Source: Pararhizobium antarcticum (GTDB lineage: Bacteria > Pseudomonadota > Alphaproteobacteria > Rhizobiales > Rhizobiaceae). From it: a DNA stretch of 64,000 nt. The first letter of the stretch is position 1; every line of letters begins with the position of its first letter. The translations under genes were made by a program, and so were the position numbers. Below are positions 37,756 to 48,088 of the stretch, one piece after another. Location of the stretch: positions 62,001 to 126,000 of the forward strand of contig NZ_LSRP01000013.1 of the NCBI RefSeq assembly GCF_001885585.1. Reading direction: 5' to 3'. Under the pieces are notes generated by a model. That model ran no database searches and was not told the origin of the DNA. It saw only the letters and a list, made by a program, of their open reading frames with translations.

Positions 37756-39891
37756 ATGACCATTCTACTGGGCGTTATCGCATGCGGGTTGCTTTCGGTG
37801 GTCTATGCCATCTGGACGACCCGGTCGGTGCTTGCCGCCGACCAGGGCAATGCCCGCATGCAAGAGATTGCAGGCTTCATACGCGAGGGGGCGCAGGCCT
37901 ATCTCACCCGTCAATACATGACCATTTCCGTCGTCGGCGCTGTTGTCTTCGTCGGCACCTGGCTTCTTTTGTCGGCAACTGCCGCCGTCGGCTTTCTGAT
38001 CGGCGCGGTTCTTTCGGGGCTGGCCGGCTTTATCGGCATGCATGTCTCCGTCCGCGCCAATGTGCGCACGGCGCAGGCCTCTTCCGTCAGCCTTGCGGCC
38101 GGCCTCGACATCGCTTTCAAGTCGGGCGCCATCACCGGCATGCTGGTGGCCGGTCTCGCCTTGCTGGGGGTCTCCATCTACTATCTCGTGCTCACGGAAG
38201 GTTTCGGCCACGCGCCGGATTCGCGTGACGTTATCGATTCACTCGTTTCGCTTGGTTTCGGCGCTTCGCTGATCTCGATCTTTGCCCGTCTCGGCGGCGG
38301 CATCTTCACCAAGGGCGCGGATGTCGGCGGCGACCTCGTCGGCAAAGTCGAGGCCGGCATTCCCGAAGACGATCCCCGCAACCCGGCCACGATCGCCGAC
38401 AATGTCGGCGACAATGTCGGCGACTGCGCCGGCATGGCGGCAGACCTGTTCGAAACCTATGCGGTCTCGATTGTTGCGACCATGGTTCTGGCGGCGATCT
38501 TCTTTTCCGGAAGTGCGACGCTTGACCTCGTGATGGCCTATCCGCTGGCGATCTGCGGCGCCTGCATCATCACCTCCATCATCGGCGCCTTCTTCGTCAA
38601 GCTCGGCTCGAATGGCTCGATCATGGGCGCGCTCTACAAGGGGCTGATCGTGACGGGCGTCCTGTCGATCGTTGGTCTCGGGGCAGCCACGTCGCTGACC
38701 ATTGGCTGGGGCTCGATCGGCGTGGTCGAGGGCAAGGATATCACCGGCGCAAACCTGTTCGTCTGCGGTATTCTCGGCCTTGTGGTGACGGCCCTGATCG
38801 TCGTCATTACCGAATATTACACCGGCACCAACAAGCGCCCGGTCAATTCCATCGCCCAGGCTTCGGTCAGCGGCCATGGCACAAACGTCATCCAGGGGCT
38901 TGCTGTTTCGCTGGAATCGACCGCGCTTCCGGCGATCGTCATCGTCGGTGGCATCCTGTCCACCTATCAGCTGGCCGGCCTGTTCGGCACCGGCATCGCC
39001 GTCACTGCGATGCTCGGCATTGCTGGCATGATCGTTGCGCTCGACGCATTTGGCCCCGTCACCGACAATGCCGGCGGCATTGCCGAAATGGCGCATCTGC
39101 CGCCGGATGTCCGCAAGGCAACCGACGCGCTCGACGCGGTCGGCAACACGACGAAGGCAGTCACCAAGGGCTACGCCATCGGTTCGGCCGGTCTCGGTGC
39201 GCTCGTGCTGTTTGCGGCCTATTCCAACGACCTGAAGTATTTTGCCGCCAATGGCGACAAATATCCGTATTTTGCGGATGTCGGCACGATTTCTTTCGAT
39301 CTGTCGAACCCCTATGTCGTCGCCGGCCTGATCTTCGGCGGTCTCATCCCCTATCTCTTCGGCGGTATCGCAATGACGGCCGTCGGCCGTGCGGCCGGCG
39401 CGGTGGTCGAGGAAGTCCGCCGCCAGTTCCGCGAGAAGCCGGGCATCATGGCCGGGACCGATCGTCCCGACTATGGTCGCGCGGTCGACATGCTGACCAA
39501 GGCGGCGATCCGCGAAATGATCGTGCCGTCGCTCTTGCCGGTGCTGGCGCCGCTCGTCGTCTATTTCGGCGTCCTGCTGATCTCCGGCTCGAAGGCGTCG
39601 GCGTTTGCTGCGCTCGGGGCCTCTCTTCTCGGCGTCATTGTCAACGGCATCTTCGTGGCGATCTCCATGACCTCGGGCGGTGGCGCCTGGGACAATGCCA
39701 AGAAGAGCTTCGAAGACGGCTTCATCGACAAGGACGGCGTGAAGCACATGAAGGGATCGGAGGCACACAAGGCCTCCGTGACCGGCGATACGGTTGGCGA
39801 TCCCTACAAGGACACGGCCGGTCCCGCGGTCAACCCGGCGATCAAGATCACCAATATCGTCGCGCTTCTGCTGCTCGCCGTTCTGGCTTAG
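37756..39891 (+). CDS. hppA: K+-independent H+-translocating pyrophosphatase
   Basis: Membrane pyrophosphatase coupling PPi hydrolysis to proton pumping. 711 residues, about sixteen helices. The active site shows [20 protein letters not shown] and [18 protein letters not shown]. The segment [10 protein letters not shown] has Lys467 and Thr470, the K+-independent signature (K+-dependent forms have Ala and Gly/Ala). ATG 37756 has GGAGGAAAG ahead, better than the open frame from 37654. A strong bidirectional terminator follows. Confidence 0.96.
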   Translation: MTILLGVIACGLLSVVYAIWTTRSVLAADQGNARMQEIAGFIREGAQAYLTRQYMTISVVGAVVFVGTWLLLSATAAVGFLIGAVLSGLAGFIGMHVSVRANVRTAQASSVSLAAGLDIAFKSGAITGMLVAGLALLGVSIYYLVLTEGFGHAPDSRDVIDSLVSLGFGASLISIFARLGGGIFTKGADVGGDLVGKVEAGIPEDDPRNPATIADNVGDNVGDCAGMAADLFETYAVSIVATMVLAAIFFSGSATLDLVMAYPLAICGACIITSIIGAFFVKLGSNGSIMGALYKGLIVTGVLSIVGLGAATSLTIGWGSIGVVEGKDITGANLFVCGILGLVVTALIVVITEYYTGTNKRPVNSIAQASVSGHGTNVIQGLAVSLESTALPAIVIVGGILSTYQLAGLFGTGIAVTAMLGIAGMIVALDAFGPVTDNAGGIAEMAHLPPDVRKATDALDAVGNTTKAVTKGYAIGSAGLGALVLFAAYSNDLKYFAANGDKYPYFADVGTISFDLSNPYVVAGLIFGGLIPYLFGGIAMTAVGRAAGAVVEEVRRQFREKPGIMAGTDRPDYGRAVDMLTKAAIREMIVPSLLPVLAPLVVYFGVLLISGSKASAFAALGASLLGVIVNGIFVAISMTSGGGAWDNAKKSFEDGFIDKDGVKHMKGSEAHKASVTGDTVGDPYKDTAGPAVNPAIKITNIVALLLLAVLA

Positions 39892-39948
39892 GGAATTCGC
39901 TGACGGTTGCGTTGAAAGACGCGCCGTCGGTTGCCCAACGATCGCATA

Positions 39949-39981
39949 AAAAAACCGCGGAAACTTGTTCCGCGGTTTTTG
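39949..39981. terminator. Bidirectional terminator between hppA and the BamE-like gene
   Basis: AAAACCGCGGAA (39951-39962) pairs with TTCCGCGGTTTT (39968-39979), a 12-bp stem around ACTTG, with A-run before and T-run after. It sits between the converging genes and can serve both strands. Confidence 0.9.
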
Positions 39982-40006
39982 CATTGAGGAAATGCAATGC
40001 TGCCGG

Positions 40007-40537
40007 TTAGCGGCCCCTGCTGCCGCCGTCGCTGCCATCGGCGAAGATCGATCTTGCCATGCTCTTGCCGATACCATTGCCTGACAGCAACTGGTTGAGG
40101 AAGGTCATCTCGCGACCGCCGGTCGGCGTCGTGCGGGAGATCACGTCGAACACCTTGCCATCCTGCAGCGTGTAGTTTGCGAGCTTTTCGACGACGCCCT
40201 CCTTGTCGAAATAGACGGTCAGGATGCTTTGGTCGACGAGCTTGGGCTTCATGAACGCAACGGGACGCGTCCGCTTCTGCGAGATGTAGTAGAACACTTC
40301 ATTGTCGAAGGTGGCCGTCGTGGATGGCGTCCCAAGTGACAGGAGAACCTGCTCGCGGCTCGCTCCGACCGGCGCCAGCGCCAGCGTTTCCTTGTCGACC
40401 ACATAGCCCTGATTGAGGACTTCGCCTGTCCCCAGCATGTCCGTTGACTTGCACCCTGTCAGCGCAATGCCACAGATCGCCAATGTAAGAACAACGCTAC
40501 GCAGTTTCATGTCAGACTTGAAATACCGTTTCGTCAA
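40007..40537 (-). CDS. bamE: Outer-membrane assembly lipoprotein, BamE/SmpA-OmlA family
   Basis: A lipoprotein: signal MKLRSVVLTLAICGIALTGC carries the lipobox LTGC. The mature part has the BamE fold (GASREQVLLSLGTPSTTATFDNEVFYYI, then TVYFDKEGVVEKLANYTL). BamE helps the Bam complex fold outer-membrane proteins. The start is ambiguous: ATG 40543 has no spacer behind its site, TTG 40537 has GGGAG at six bases, ATG 40510 starts the signal itself. The gene faces the chaperone gene on the other strand. Confidence 0.85.
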   Translation of the reverse strand: MTKRYFKSDMKLRSVVLTLAICGIALTGCKSTDMLGTGEVLNQGYVVDKETLALAPVGASREQVLLSLGTPSTTATFDNEVFYYISQKRTRPVAFMKPKLVDQSILTVYFDKEGVVEKLANYTLQDGKVFDVISRTTPTGGREMTFLNQLLSGNGIGKSMARSIFADGSDGGSRGR

Positions 40538-40671
40538 CGACATCTCCCTTGGGGTAAAGATGGCAGATGCGCCATTGCAATTCGTGCCTGCTTCGGTAAA
40601 CCAGCTTCAGCAATCATGCAACAACAGGATGCGTGGGTGCGCGCACTTTGAAGCAGCCAAACTTGGGCTTT

Positions 40672-41226
40672 ATGATGATTTTCGGATTGTTCGGCAAAAA
40701 AAATAGCAACACTGCGATCGTCGAGCGCCAATACGGCCTTCTGACGGCTGCGGCACGTCGACCGGTTCTCTACGCCGAGCTTGGCGTCCCCGATACGGTG
40801 ATGGGGCGGTTCGAGATGCTTTCCACCGTCCTGATCCTGTATTTTCGCCGCACGCGCGGTTCGGCGCGCACCGGCCAGGAAATCGCACAGGAGATCGTCG
40901 ATGCGTTTTTCGAGGATGTCGATCATTCGATCCGCGAACTCGGCGTCGGCGACGTCGCCATTCCCAAACGCATGAAAAAACTGGCGGGCATGTTTTACGG
41001 CCGCCTTGAAACCTATTCTGCTGCCCTCGAATACCGGGATGCCGCAGCCCTGACTGCAGCGCTGAAACGCAATTTCTATCCCGAGCCAGCGGGTTCAGAC
41101 GTCTCGATGCAGGCTCTGGCAGCCTATCTGCTGGAGGCCGAGGCTGCCTTGGCAGCGTCCGACGAGGCCGTGGTCGAAGCCGGTATGCTGGATCTGCCTG
41201 TGCCCGCAAGCCCGGGTTTGGACTGA
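40672..41226 (+). CDS. Ubiquinol-cytochrome c chaperone family protein (CBP3-like)
   Basis: 184 residues. The CBP3 domain appears from FGKKNSNTAIVERQYGLLTAAARRPVLYAELGVPDT to the C-terminal region; landmarks are GRFEMLSTVLILYFRR and DHSIRELGVGDVAIPKRMKK. In mitochondria CBP3 assists cytochrome bc1 assembly; the bacterial proteins are thought to act similarly. It is divergent from bamE and followed 98 bases later by the DUF177 gene. ATG 40672 or 40675; the frame extends upstream without similarity. Confidence 0.85.
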   Translation: MMIFGLFGKKNSNTAIVERQYGLLTAAARRPVLYAELGVPDTVMGRFEMLSTVLILYFRRTRGSARTGQEIAQEIVDAFFEDVDHSIRELGVGDVAIPKRMKKLAGMFYGRLETYSAALEYRDAAALTAALKRNFYPEPAGSDVSMQALAAYLLEAEAALAASDEAVVEAGMLDLPVPASPGLD

Positions 41227-41324
41227 AACCGTCCTGCCCCCCAGCGCCTGTCTGATACAAGCGCTTGACGATACGAACGGCGCGGTGCCCAGATGGCCGC
41301 GATCGTCTCCAGAAGGATCACAGA

Positions 41325-41876
41325 ATGACCCATGACGAAAAACCGGCATTTTCCTATCCGGTCAAGGTCGGCAACATTTCCGCCAATGCCGTGACGGTCC
41401 GTCTGTCCGCCGACGATCAGGAGCGTATCGCGCTGGCTGCGCTCTGGAATGTCGTCGAGGTCGAGTCCTTGTCTGCCGAGTTGCAGATCAATCGCTGGAA
41501 GAAGGACGGTGTACGGATCCGCGGACGCGTCGCAGCGAAGATCGTCCAGGCCTGCGTCGTGACCCTGGAGCCGGTCGGATCACAGATCAGCGAGCCGATC
41601 GACGTGATCTTCGTCCCGGAAGGCTCGCGGCTGGCCCGCATCGCCGCCAACGACACTGGTGAAATGTTTGTCGATCCCGAAGGTCCCGATCTGCCTGAGG
41701 TCTTCACCGGCGATACGATCGATGCCGGCACAGTCGTGGCCGAGCATGCAGCACTCGCAATCGATCCTTATCCGCGCAAGGACGGCGTTGCTTTTGGCGA
41801 ACGGATCGAAAGCACGAAGGAAGATGACGTGCGTCCCAATCCCTTTGCCGTGCTGAAGGACTGGAAAAAGGACTAG
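41325..41876 (+). CDS. YceD/DUF177 family protein
   Basis: 183 residues. Family landmarks: the N-terminal FSYPVKVGNISANAVTVRLSAD-type strand region, then CVVTLEPVGSQISEPIDVIFVPE and DPYPRKDGV near the C-terminus, ending NPFAVLKDWKKD. YceD proteins are found beside rpmF and plsX in many proteobacteria and affect 23S rRNA levels in plants and bacteria. Here plsX follows, but rpmF is absent. AGAAGGATC lies ahead of ATG 41325. Confidence 0.85.
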   Translation: MTHDEKPAFSYPVKVGNISANAVTVRLSADDQERIALAALWNVVEVESLSAELQINRWKKDGVRIRGRVAAKIVQACVVTLEPVGSQISEPIDVIFVPEGSRLARIAANDTGEMFVDPEGPDLPEVFTGDTIDAGTVVAEHAALAIDPYPRKDGVAFGERIESTKEDDVRPNPFAVLKDWKKD

Positions 41877-42077
41877 GGCGTCTTGCTCCCGGCACAAATC
41901 GGTTGTCACGGAACTGAAAAACGGTATTTTGGCCGCAATCCGGCCCGTTGGGCCATCTGTTCCGGAAAGCCGGGCATTGATGGTCCAAACGTCATGGAAA
42001 CACGTGTGTCTCCATCGCTCAAAGAGTTGCGTTGAGACGAAACATGCGGTGTGGCCGGAAAAAAGGATAAGGCACGC

Positions 42078-43136
42078 GTGGTCAGAATTTCTCTTGATGT
42101 TATGGGCGGCGACTTCGGTGCGCAGGTCGTCATTCCGGGTGCCGCAAAGGCACTCGAGCGTCATCCCGATATACGGTTCGTGCTGTTCGGCATCGAATCG
42201 GAATGCGCGCCCCTTCTCGACAAGCATCCTAAACTGAAGGCGGCCAGCGTTTTCCACCACAGCGAAATCGCCATTGCCATGGACGAGAAGCCGAGCCAGG
42301 CCCTGCGCCGCGGCCGCGGCAAGTCGAGCATGTGGAATGCGATCGATGCCGTCGGCAAGGATGAGGCGGATGTCGTGGTTTCCGCTGGCAATACCGGCGC
42401 GCTGATGGCGATGTCGGTCTTCTGTCTGCGGACGATGTCCGGCATCCAGCGCCCGGCGATCGCCGCCATCTGGCCGACGCTGAAAGGCGAAAGCATCGTG
42501 CTTGATGTGGGCGCGACGATCGGCGCCAATGCACAGCAACTGATGGATTTCGCTCTGATGGGCGGCGCCATGGCGCGCGCTTTGTTCGAGGTGGAACGCC
42601 CGACGCTCGGCCTGCTCAATGTTGGTGTCGAGGAGATGAAGGGACAGGAAGAGGTCAAGGAAGCCGGACGGCTGCTGCGCGAGGCGGGCCTCGACAGCAT
42701 CGACTATTACGGCTTCGTCGAGGGCGACGACATTGGTCGCGGAACCGTCGACGTTGTGGTGACCGAAGGCTTTTCCGGCAATATCGCGTTGAAGACTGCC
42801 GAAGGCACGGCGCGGCAGATCGCCGAATATCTGCGTGCCGCAATGTCGCGCACATTGCTGGCTAAGATCGGATATATCCTGGCGAAAGGCGCTTTCGACC
42901 GGCTCCGCGAGAAGATGGATCCGCGCAAGGTCAATGGCGGTGTCTTTCTCGGTCTGAACGGCGTGGTCATCAAGAGCCATGGCGGCACCGACGCGGAAGG
43001 GTTCGCGGCCGCGATCGACGTTGGTTATGATATGGTTCGAAATGGGCTCAAGGCGAAGATCGCCAATGATTTGCAGAAATATCGTGCCGTGGCCGCTTCC
43101 GAAAGCGCGGCCGGTAGCATGAGCGATGAGGTTTGA
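42078..43136 (+). CDS. plsX: Phosphate acyltransferase PlsX
   Basis: Makes acyl-phosphate from acyl-ACP, the first donor for phospholipid synthesis, in the cytoplasm. 352 residues. Visible are [19 protein letters not shown] at the start and [10 protein letters not shown] further on, followed by [17 protein letters not shown] and [33 protein letters not shown] 42078 has AAGGATAAGG nine bases ahead and matches the family N-terminus; GTG 42051 is the longer option. fabH follows after five bases. Confidence 0.94.
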   Translation: MVRISLDVMGGDFGAQVVIPGAAKALERHPDIRFVLFGIESECAPLLDKHPKLKAASVFHHSEIAIAMDEKPSQALRRGRGKSSMWNAIDAVGKDEADVVVSAGNTGALMAMSVFCLRTMSGIQRPAIAAIWPTLKGESIVLDVGATIGANAQQLMDFALMGGAMARALFEVERPTLGLLNVGVEEMKGQEEVKEAGRLLREAGLDSIDYYGFVEGDDIGRGTVDVVVTEGFSGNIALKTAEGTARQIAEYLRAAMSRTLLAKIGYILAKGAFDRLREKMDPRKVNGGVFLGLNGVVIKSHGGTDAEGFAAAIDVGYDMVRNGLKAKIANDLQKYRAVAASESAAGSMSDEV

Positions 43137-43141
43137 ATAAG

Positions 43142-44113
43142 ATGATTCGTTCTGTGGTTCGCGGTTTCGGGGCAGCGCTCCCGAAACAGGTGGTGACCAA
43201 TGCCGATCTGGAAAGCAGGGTCGACACGTCCGATGAATGGATTGTGCAGCGAACCGGCATCCGGCAGCGTTATATTGCTGGCGAGGGCGAAACCACGGCA
43301 TCTCTGGGCGAGGCCGCAGCGCGCGCCGCCCTTGACAATGCCGGGCTGACTGCGGCCGATCTCGACCTGATCATTCTTGCGACGTCGACCCCGGACAACA
43401 CTTTTCCAGCGACCGCCGTGAATATCCAGAATCGCCTTGGCATGCACCACGGCGCCGCCTTCGACGTTCAGGCGGTCTGTTCCGGCTTCATCTTCGGCGT
43501 GACCACCGCCGACGCCTATATCCGTGGCGGCCTGGCCAAGCGGGTTCTGGTGATCGGTGCGGAAACGTTTTCACGGCTTCTCGACTGGACAGACCGCACG
43601 ACCTGCGTCCTGTTTGGCGATGGCGCCGGAGCAATCATCCTCGAGGCGCAGGAGGGCACCGGCAGCAACAGCGATCGCGGCGTGCTAACGACGCAATTGC
43701 GCTCGGATGGTGCCCACAGGGAAAAGCTCTATGTCGATGGCGGCCCGTCAACGACAGGCACGGTTGGCCATTTGCGCATGGAGGGCCGCGAAGTCTTCAA
43801 GCACGCGGTCGGCATGATCACCGACGTCATCGAGGCCGCCTTTGCCGCCACCGGCACGACGGCGGACGATCTCGACTGGCTGGTCCCGCACCAGGCCAAT
43901 CGCCGGATCATCGACGGCTCGGCAAAGAAACTCGGAATTCCGCTGGAGAAAGTTGTCGTGACTGTCGATCTGCATGGCAATACCTCGGCCGCCTCGATCC
44001 CGCTTGCGCTGAATGTTGCAGCGTCCGACGGCCGTATCAAAAAGGGCGACCTGGTGCTGCTCGAGGCCATGGGCGGTGGCTTCACCTGGGGTTCCGTGCT
44101 TCTCCGCTGGTAA
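43142..44113 (+). CDS. fabH: Beta-ketoacyl-ACP synthase III
   Basis: Condenses acetyl-CoA with malonyl-ACP to begin fatty acid synthesis. 323 residues. The catalytic triad is Cys113 in QAVCSGF, His in [11 protein letters not shown], and Asn in [17 protein letters not shown] 43142 follows plsX by five bases with AATAAG between; the pair plsX-fabH-ihfA is a common alphaproteobacterial run. Confidence 0.96.
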   Translation: MIRSVVRGFGAALPKQVVTNADLESRVDTSDEWIVQRTGIRQRYIAGEGETTASLGEAAARAALDNAGLTAADLDLIILATSTPDNTFPATAVNIQNRLGMHHGAAFDVQAVCSGFIFGVTTADAYIRGGLAKRVLVIGAETFSRLLDWTDRTTCVLFGDGAGAIILEAQEGTGSNSDRGVLTTQLRSDGAHREKLYVDGGPSTTGTVGHLRMEGREVFKHAVGMITDVIEAAFAATGTTADDLDWLVPHQANRRIIDGSAKKLGIPLEKVVVTVDLHGNTSAASIPLALNVAASDGRIKKGDLVLLEAMGGGFTWGSVLLRW

Positions 44114-44207
44114 AAAATTATTGATATACGGCAGGCGCTTGACCGGAATAGACAAGGGCAATAGTCTTCGCAGACTAATCGATATCCAATAAAATCGGTG
44201 GGGGAAG

Positions 44208-44546
44208 ATGAGCGGAAAAACGGTAACACGGGCAGATTTGGCTGAATCGGTTTTCCGCAAGGTCGGCCTGTCGCGCACGGAATCGGCGGAACTGGTCGAG
44301 ACGGTCATCGACGAAATCTGCAATGCCATTGTGCGTGGCGAAAGCGTCAAGCTTTCCTCCTTCGCAACCTTCCAGGTGCGTGACAAGAACGAGCGCATCG
44401 GCCGCAATCCGAAGACCGGTGAAGAAGTGCCGATCTCGCCCCGCCGCGTCATGACTTTCAAGGCCTCCAACGTGCTCAAGCAGCGCGTCCTGAAATCGCA
44501 CGTGGCGCGCAAGGCCAAGCAGAAGCCGGCGGTTTCTGCGACCTGA
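44208..44546 (+). CDS. ihfA: Integration host factor subunit alpha
   Basis: 112-residue DNA-bending protein that dimerises with IhfB. Characteristic are [19 protein letters not shown] at the start, [31 protein letters not shown] in the arm and [17 protein letters not shown] at the C-terminus. GGGGGAAG precedes the ATG. It lies 94 bases after fabH, and merR is 177 bases downstream, the usual ihfA-merR order of alphaproteobacteria. Confidence 0.96.
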   Translation: MSGKTVTRADLAESVFRKVGLSRTESAELVETVIDEICNAIVRGESVKLSSFATFQVRDKNERIGRNPKTGEEVPISPRRVMTFKASNVLKQRVLKSHVARKAKQKPAVSAT

Positions 44547-44612
44547 TCCCCCGATGGTTACTGTTGCAGCCATCTCCCGTCGCTTGTGCACCCGCAAATA
44601 ATCGCTCAGAAG

Positions 44613-44683
44613 CCATGTTAACATGGTTGAAAACCTATCCTTAAGCCGTTGAAATGGGACCGATTCGTGTAATCATCGAATCG
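44613..44683. promoter_or_regulatory. Two inverted repeats in the ihfA-merR gap, possible MerR operators
   Basis: CCATGTTAACATGG (44613-44626) is a perfect 14-bp palindrome; CGATTCG (44661-44667) and CGAATCG (44677-44683) form a second inverted repeat with a 9-base spacer. Neither is followed by a T-run. They lie 98 and 41 bases ahead of the merR start, so autoregulation is possible, by position only. Confidence 0.45.
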
Positions 44684-44723
44684 TGCAGCGAAGCGCCGAC
44701 CGCGACCTTCGAATGGGGATGAC

Positions 44724-45269
44724 ATGGAAAAAAGCCCGGATGCGTTTCGCACCATCAGCGAGGTCGCTGACGATCTCGACCTGCCGCAGCACGTGCTGCG
44801 CTTCTGGGAGACCCGTTTTCTCCAGATCAAGCCGATGAAGCGTGGCGGTGGCCGCCGCTATTATCGCCCGGACGACGTCGATCTGCTGAAGGGTATCCGT
44901 CACCTGCTGTATGACCATGGTTATACGATCAAGGGCGTGCAGAAGCTCCTGAAGGCCAACGGCAACAAGTTCGTATCAGCGATCGCCAGCGGCGATCTCG
45001 CGACCATTGAGGCACTGGCCGCGGCCAACAACGACGAGTCTCCGCTGCAGGCCCAGCAGCCCAAGCTCGGCAATCCGGACGACGACCAGATCGTCGGCCG
45101 CGCCAAGGCACCGGCGAGCCGCCGCTTCTTTTCCTTCGTCGGCGGCAATGAGGACGTGCCGGAAATTTCCATCGGCAAGACATCGGTCGGCAAGGAAGAC
45201 CGGGCGCTTTTGCAGGAGGCGCTTTACGATCTCCTGGAATGCAAGCGGCTGCTCGATCAGGTGCGGTAG
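44724..45269 (+). CDS. MerR family transcriptional regulator
   Basis: 181 residues. The N-terminal winged helix opens [41 protein letters not shown], recognisable as MerR though with long linker; the rest forms an unusual Ala/Glu-rich C-terminus (ending [15 protein letters not shown]) rather than a metal-binding domain. Such ihfA-linked MerR proteins recur in alphaproteobacteria with unknown effector. It follows ihfA by 177 bases. Confidence 0.88.
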   Translation: MEKSPDAFRTISEVADDLDLPQHVLRFWETRFLQIKPMKRGGGRRYYRPDDVDLLKGIRHLLYDHGYTIKGVQKLLKANGNKFVSAIASGDLATIEALAAANNDESPLQAQQPKLGNPDDDQIVGRAKAPASRRFFSFVGGNEDVPEISIGKTSVGKEDRALLQEALYDLLECKRLLDQVR

Positions 45270-45321
45270 CCGGCGGTCTTCGCAGACCAACTGGCCGCAA
45301 TTGCGCAGCGGCCGGAAGCCG

Positions 45322-45357
45322 CGCGCCGTACGGGCAAATCGCGCCGCACGGGCAAAT
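45322..45357. repeat. Tandem 18-bp duplication between merR and tRNA-Pro
   Basis: CGCGCCGTACGGGCAAAT (45322-45339) is followed directly by CGCGCCGCACGGGCAAAT (45340-45357), one mismatch in 18. The copies lie between the merR stop and the 3' end of the tRNA gene, outside any gene. Confidence 0.85.
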
Positions 45358-45392
45358 ATTGTCGAGATTGTCTATGTTCCGGTGGGGAATTT

Positions 45393-45469
<77 letters not shown>

Positions 45470-45586
45470 AGCCGCCGCAAGACCTATAGTTTCAGGATGC
45501 GTGGTGCAAGGGGAAAAAGCGGCAATCAGAAACAAAATAGCCGGTGCATCCTATGTGGCCGGATGGCGGCAGGCCGGGGCGTCCGG

Positions 45587-46762
45587 CTATGTCCGCTGTG
45601 CGATTTTACGATACAGGCTCTCGGTCTTGTCGATCATCACGGCGAGCGAATAGTCGCCCTTGCGGGCCGTTGCTGCCGCCTGCAAGGCGATGAAGGTTTC
45701 GGGTTGCGCTGCGGTGGCCATGGCAGCGGAAAGCCGGGTGATGTCGTCGGTGTTCGGCACGATGAGCCCGTTCATGCCGTCCGCGATCACGGTCCGGGCG
45801 CCGCCAATATCCGTGGATATGATCGGTTTTCCGGCTGCTGCAGCCTCGAGCATGACATAGGACATCGCCTCGTAGCGGCTGGGCATGACCAGCACATCGA
45901 AACAGGAGACCGCCTGTGGTCCTGAAAAGACGCTGGTCAGGTGAATGCGGTTCTGCAGGCCGCTCGCCTGGATGGCCGCCTTTGTCTGTCCTTCCAGTTC
46001 CCCGGAGCCGACCATGACGAGATGGGCGTTGCCAAGGCGCGACGCGGCATGGGCAAACGCCTGCAGCAGCCGCTCGGGTGCTTTTTGCGGGGAGAGGCGG
46101 CCGATAAAGCCGAAGACGAGCTGGTCCGCTGCTATGCCGAAGCTGGCGCGCAGTGTCTGCGCCATCGCGGCTTGCGGCGCCGTGACGCCGTTGCGGATGA
46201 CCGACATCATGCGCTGCGCAATGCCGAGGCGACGCGCGTGGTCATACTCGTCGTCGGAAACGCAGATGAGGTGGTCGGTGAAAAGGCGGGCCAGCAGAAG
46301 TTCGATCGACCCATAGATCAGGCGTCCCGCAAGGCCGAGCGTCGGATCCATGGTGCGGAAGGCATGCGGTGTGTAGATGCGCGGAACATGCGGGCCGGGC
46401 AGGCGCAGCCGGGTGAGGGCGCCGGCCTTGGAACTGTGCCCATGGACAATGTCGAAGCCGCCGTTGCGGATGATTTTGCCGAGCGCCTTGTGGGCGGCGA
46501 TATCCGAGCGCCCCGGTGCCCGCTTCATCGCGACGCTGTGAATGGCCGGCAGGCCAATTGCCTTTAACTCGCGTAGAAAGGCCTCTTCGGCCCGCAGTGG
46601 CGAGTAGACCACCTCGACGTGATGGCCGCGTGCGGCCAGTCCCCGGCAGAGATCCAGGAAATGGCGACCCGATCCGCCACCGCTGGGCTCCAGAACCTGC
46701 AGGATCCGCATCGGCACGGAGGTGGGCGTTGCTATCGGCAGTACATCGCTGGTCATGTTCAC
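45587..46762 (-). CDS. Glycosyltransferase family 4
   Basis: 391 residues, GT-B fold. N-terminal Rossmann half opens MRILQVLEPSGGGSGRHFLDLCRGLAARGHHVEVVYS, typical of retaining GT4; the C-terminal donor-binding half has VFGFIGRLSPQKAPERLLQAF and PSRYEAMSYVMLEAAAAGKPIISTD with the EX7E-type glutamates. It probably adds a sugar to the lipid-linked polysaccharide unit. Last gene of the minus-strand polysaccharide run; the Wzy-type gene ends 57 bases upstream. Confidence 0.88.
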   Translation of the reverse strand: MNMTSDVLPIATPTSVPMRILQVLEPSGGGSGRHFLDLCRGLAARGHHVEVVYSPLRAEEAFLRELKAIGLPAIHSVAMKRAPGRSDIAAHKALGKIIRNGGFDIVHGHSSKAGALTRLRLPGPHVPRIYTPHAFRTMDPTLGLAGRLIYGSIELLLARLFTDHLICVSDDEYDHARRLGIAQRMMSVIRNGVTAPQAAMAQTLRASFGIAADQLVFGFIGRLSPQKAPERLLQAFAHAASRLGNAHLVMVGSGELEGQTKAAIQASGLQNRIHLTSVFSGPQAVSCFDVLVMPSRYEAMSYVMLEAAAAGKPIISTDIGGARTVIADGMNGLIVPNTDDITRLSAAMATAAQPETFIALQAAATARKGDYSLAVMIDKTESLYRKIAQRT

Positions 46763-46819
46763 GGTCCGCTGCGCCCGGCTTTGGGAATAAGCCGCTCTGT
46801 CACTCGAAGATGATTAGAA

Positions 46820-48088
46820 TCAAAATGTTAAAGGAGCCTTTGCGCGCCGCAGCGCGGCCCCTGCGACGGTTTTCTGGCGATGGCGATATTCGAGTGCGCC
46901 GCAGCCCCAGACGATGCCGAGCAGCAGGTAAAAATGTCGCCAGTGGTCTGTATCGATGACGGTGCCAATGGCGGTATGGCCGATGAGCACGATCCAGGCG
47001 ATCATCAGATAGGGCTGCCAGGGTCGGTCGAGCAGCAGGAAGCGGAAGCCGATCGCTACCGTCCAGAAGATCAGCGTGACATAGCAGATGAAACCCAGCC
47101 AGCCGTAGGATGTCAGCGATTTCAGCCAGATATTGTGTTCGTCTTCCGGAAACAGGGTGCTGAACACCATCGGTCCGATGCCGAGAGGGTGTTCCATCGC
47201 CATCAGGAAACCGATGCGGTGGCGCTCGAAGCGCCCGAGATGGCCGCCATCATACTCCTGGACCAGTTGCGTCCGGCTGGAGAACAGGCTGGACACCTGT
47301 TCGAACTGCAGCGCGATGACAAGCGCCGAGATCATCAGGATGGCGCCGCCGAGCGCCAGTACCAGGATCTTCAGGCGAAAGGCGCCGGTCCGTTCCTTCA
47401 TCAGCATGATGAAAACGAGCGCGCAGGCGCAGAACAGGTAGAGCGCCCAGGCCGCGCGGGAAAAGGACAGGAACAGGCCGAGCACCATGACCAGAAGGCA
47501 GAGGATCCGGACGGGCGCGCGCGACAGGCGGTCTGTCAGAAGCCCGTGCATCAGGTAGAGCGACGGGGCGACCAGAAAGGGACCGAAGACGTTGGGATCC
47601 TGGAAGGCGCCCTTGGCGCGGTCATAGAGCGTGAACTGCTCTCCACCCGGTATGGCGCCGAAATAGCCGAGAATGCCAAGCAGGGAGGTGATGACGCCGG
47701 CGGCGACCCAGGCATTGAAGATCAGCTTCAGGCGCTCCTGGCGTGCCTCGATAATGGCGGCATAGAAGACGGAAGAGAGCGCCAGGAAGGCGGACACGGC
47801 GATATACATCGGCCCGCCTCCAAGCTCCTTCATCACCGTCAGCGACAGGATGCCACCCGTGTTGAACAGGATCAGGAGCGCAAGCAGCGGCGCGGTGTAG
47901 CGTGAAATTTTCAGGCCGAACAGCGCCCAGAGTCCGATCAGCGCGGCCATGAAGAGTTCATAAGGGGCCGGCTCGGCAATCACGAAACCCGACAGAAAGA
48001 CGCCGAAGGTCACCATTGCCGATCCGAAGATGGCGACTGCGGCGAGTTGCGGCCTGAAAGCGGGGGCCTGCGTGACGCCAATCGCCAT
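46820..48088 (-). CDS. Wzy/O-antigen ligase-type polysaccharide polymerase
   Basis: 422 residues with about eleven membrane helices. The large loop between helices 9 and 10 carries RTQLVQEYDGGHLGRFERHRIGFLMAMEHPLGIGP-like polymerase/ligase (Wzy_C) residues and EDEHNIWLKSLTSYGWLG. It would polymerise or ligate repeat units in the periplasm. ATG 48088 overlaps the stop of the sugar-transferase gene (TGATG), so the two are translationally coupled. Confidence 0.85.
   Translation of the reverse strand: MAIGVTQAPAFRPQLAAVAIFGSAMVTFGVFLSGFVIAEPAPYELFMAALIGLWALFGLKISRYTAPLLALLILFNTGGILSLTVMKELGGGPMYIAVSAFLALSSVFYAAIIEARQERLKLIFNAWVAAGVITSLLGILGYFGAIPGGEQFTLYDRAKGAFQDPNVFGPFLVAPSLYLMHGLLTDRLSRAPVRILCLLVMVLGLFLSFSRAAWALYLFCACALVFIMLMKERTGAFRLKILVLALGGAILMISALVIALQFEQVSSLFSSRTQLVQEYDGGHLGRFERHRIGFLMAMEHPLGIGPMVFSTLFPEDEHNIWLKSLTSYGWLGFICYVTLIFWTVAIGFRFLLLDRPWQPYLMIAWIVLIGHTAIGTVIDTDHWRHFYLLLGIVWGCGALEYRHRQKTVAGAALRRAKAPLTF

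Noticed and set aside
41877-42077. rpmF between DUF177 and plsX
   Set aside because: The usual order in many proteobacteria has rpmF here, but none of the six frames gives an L32-like protein with its cysteine pairs; the space is only 200 bases.
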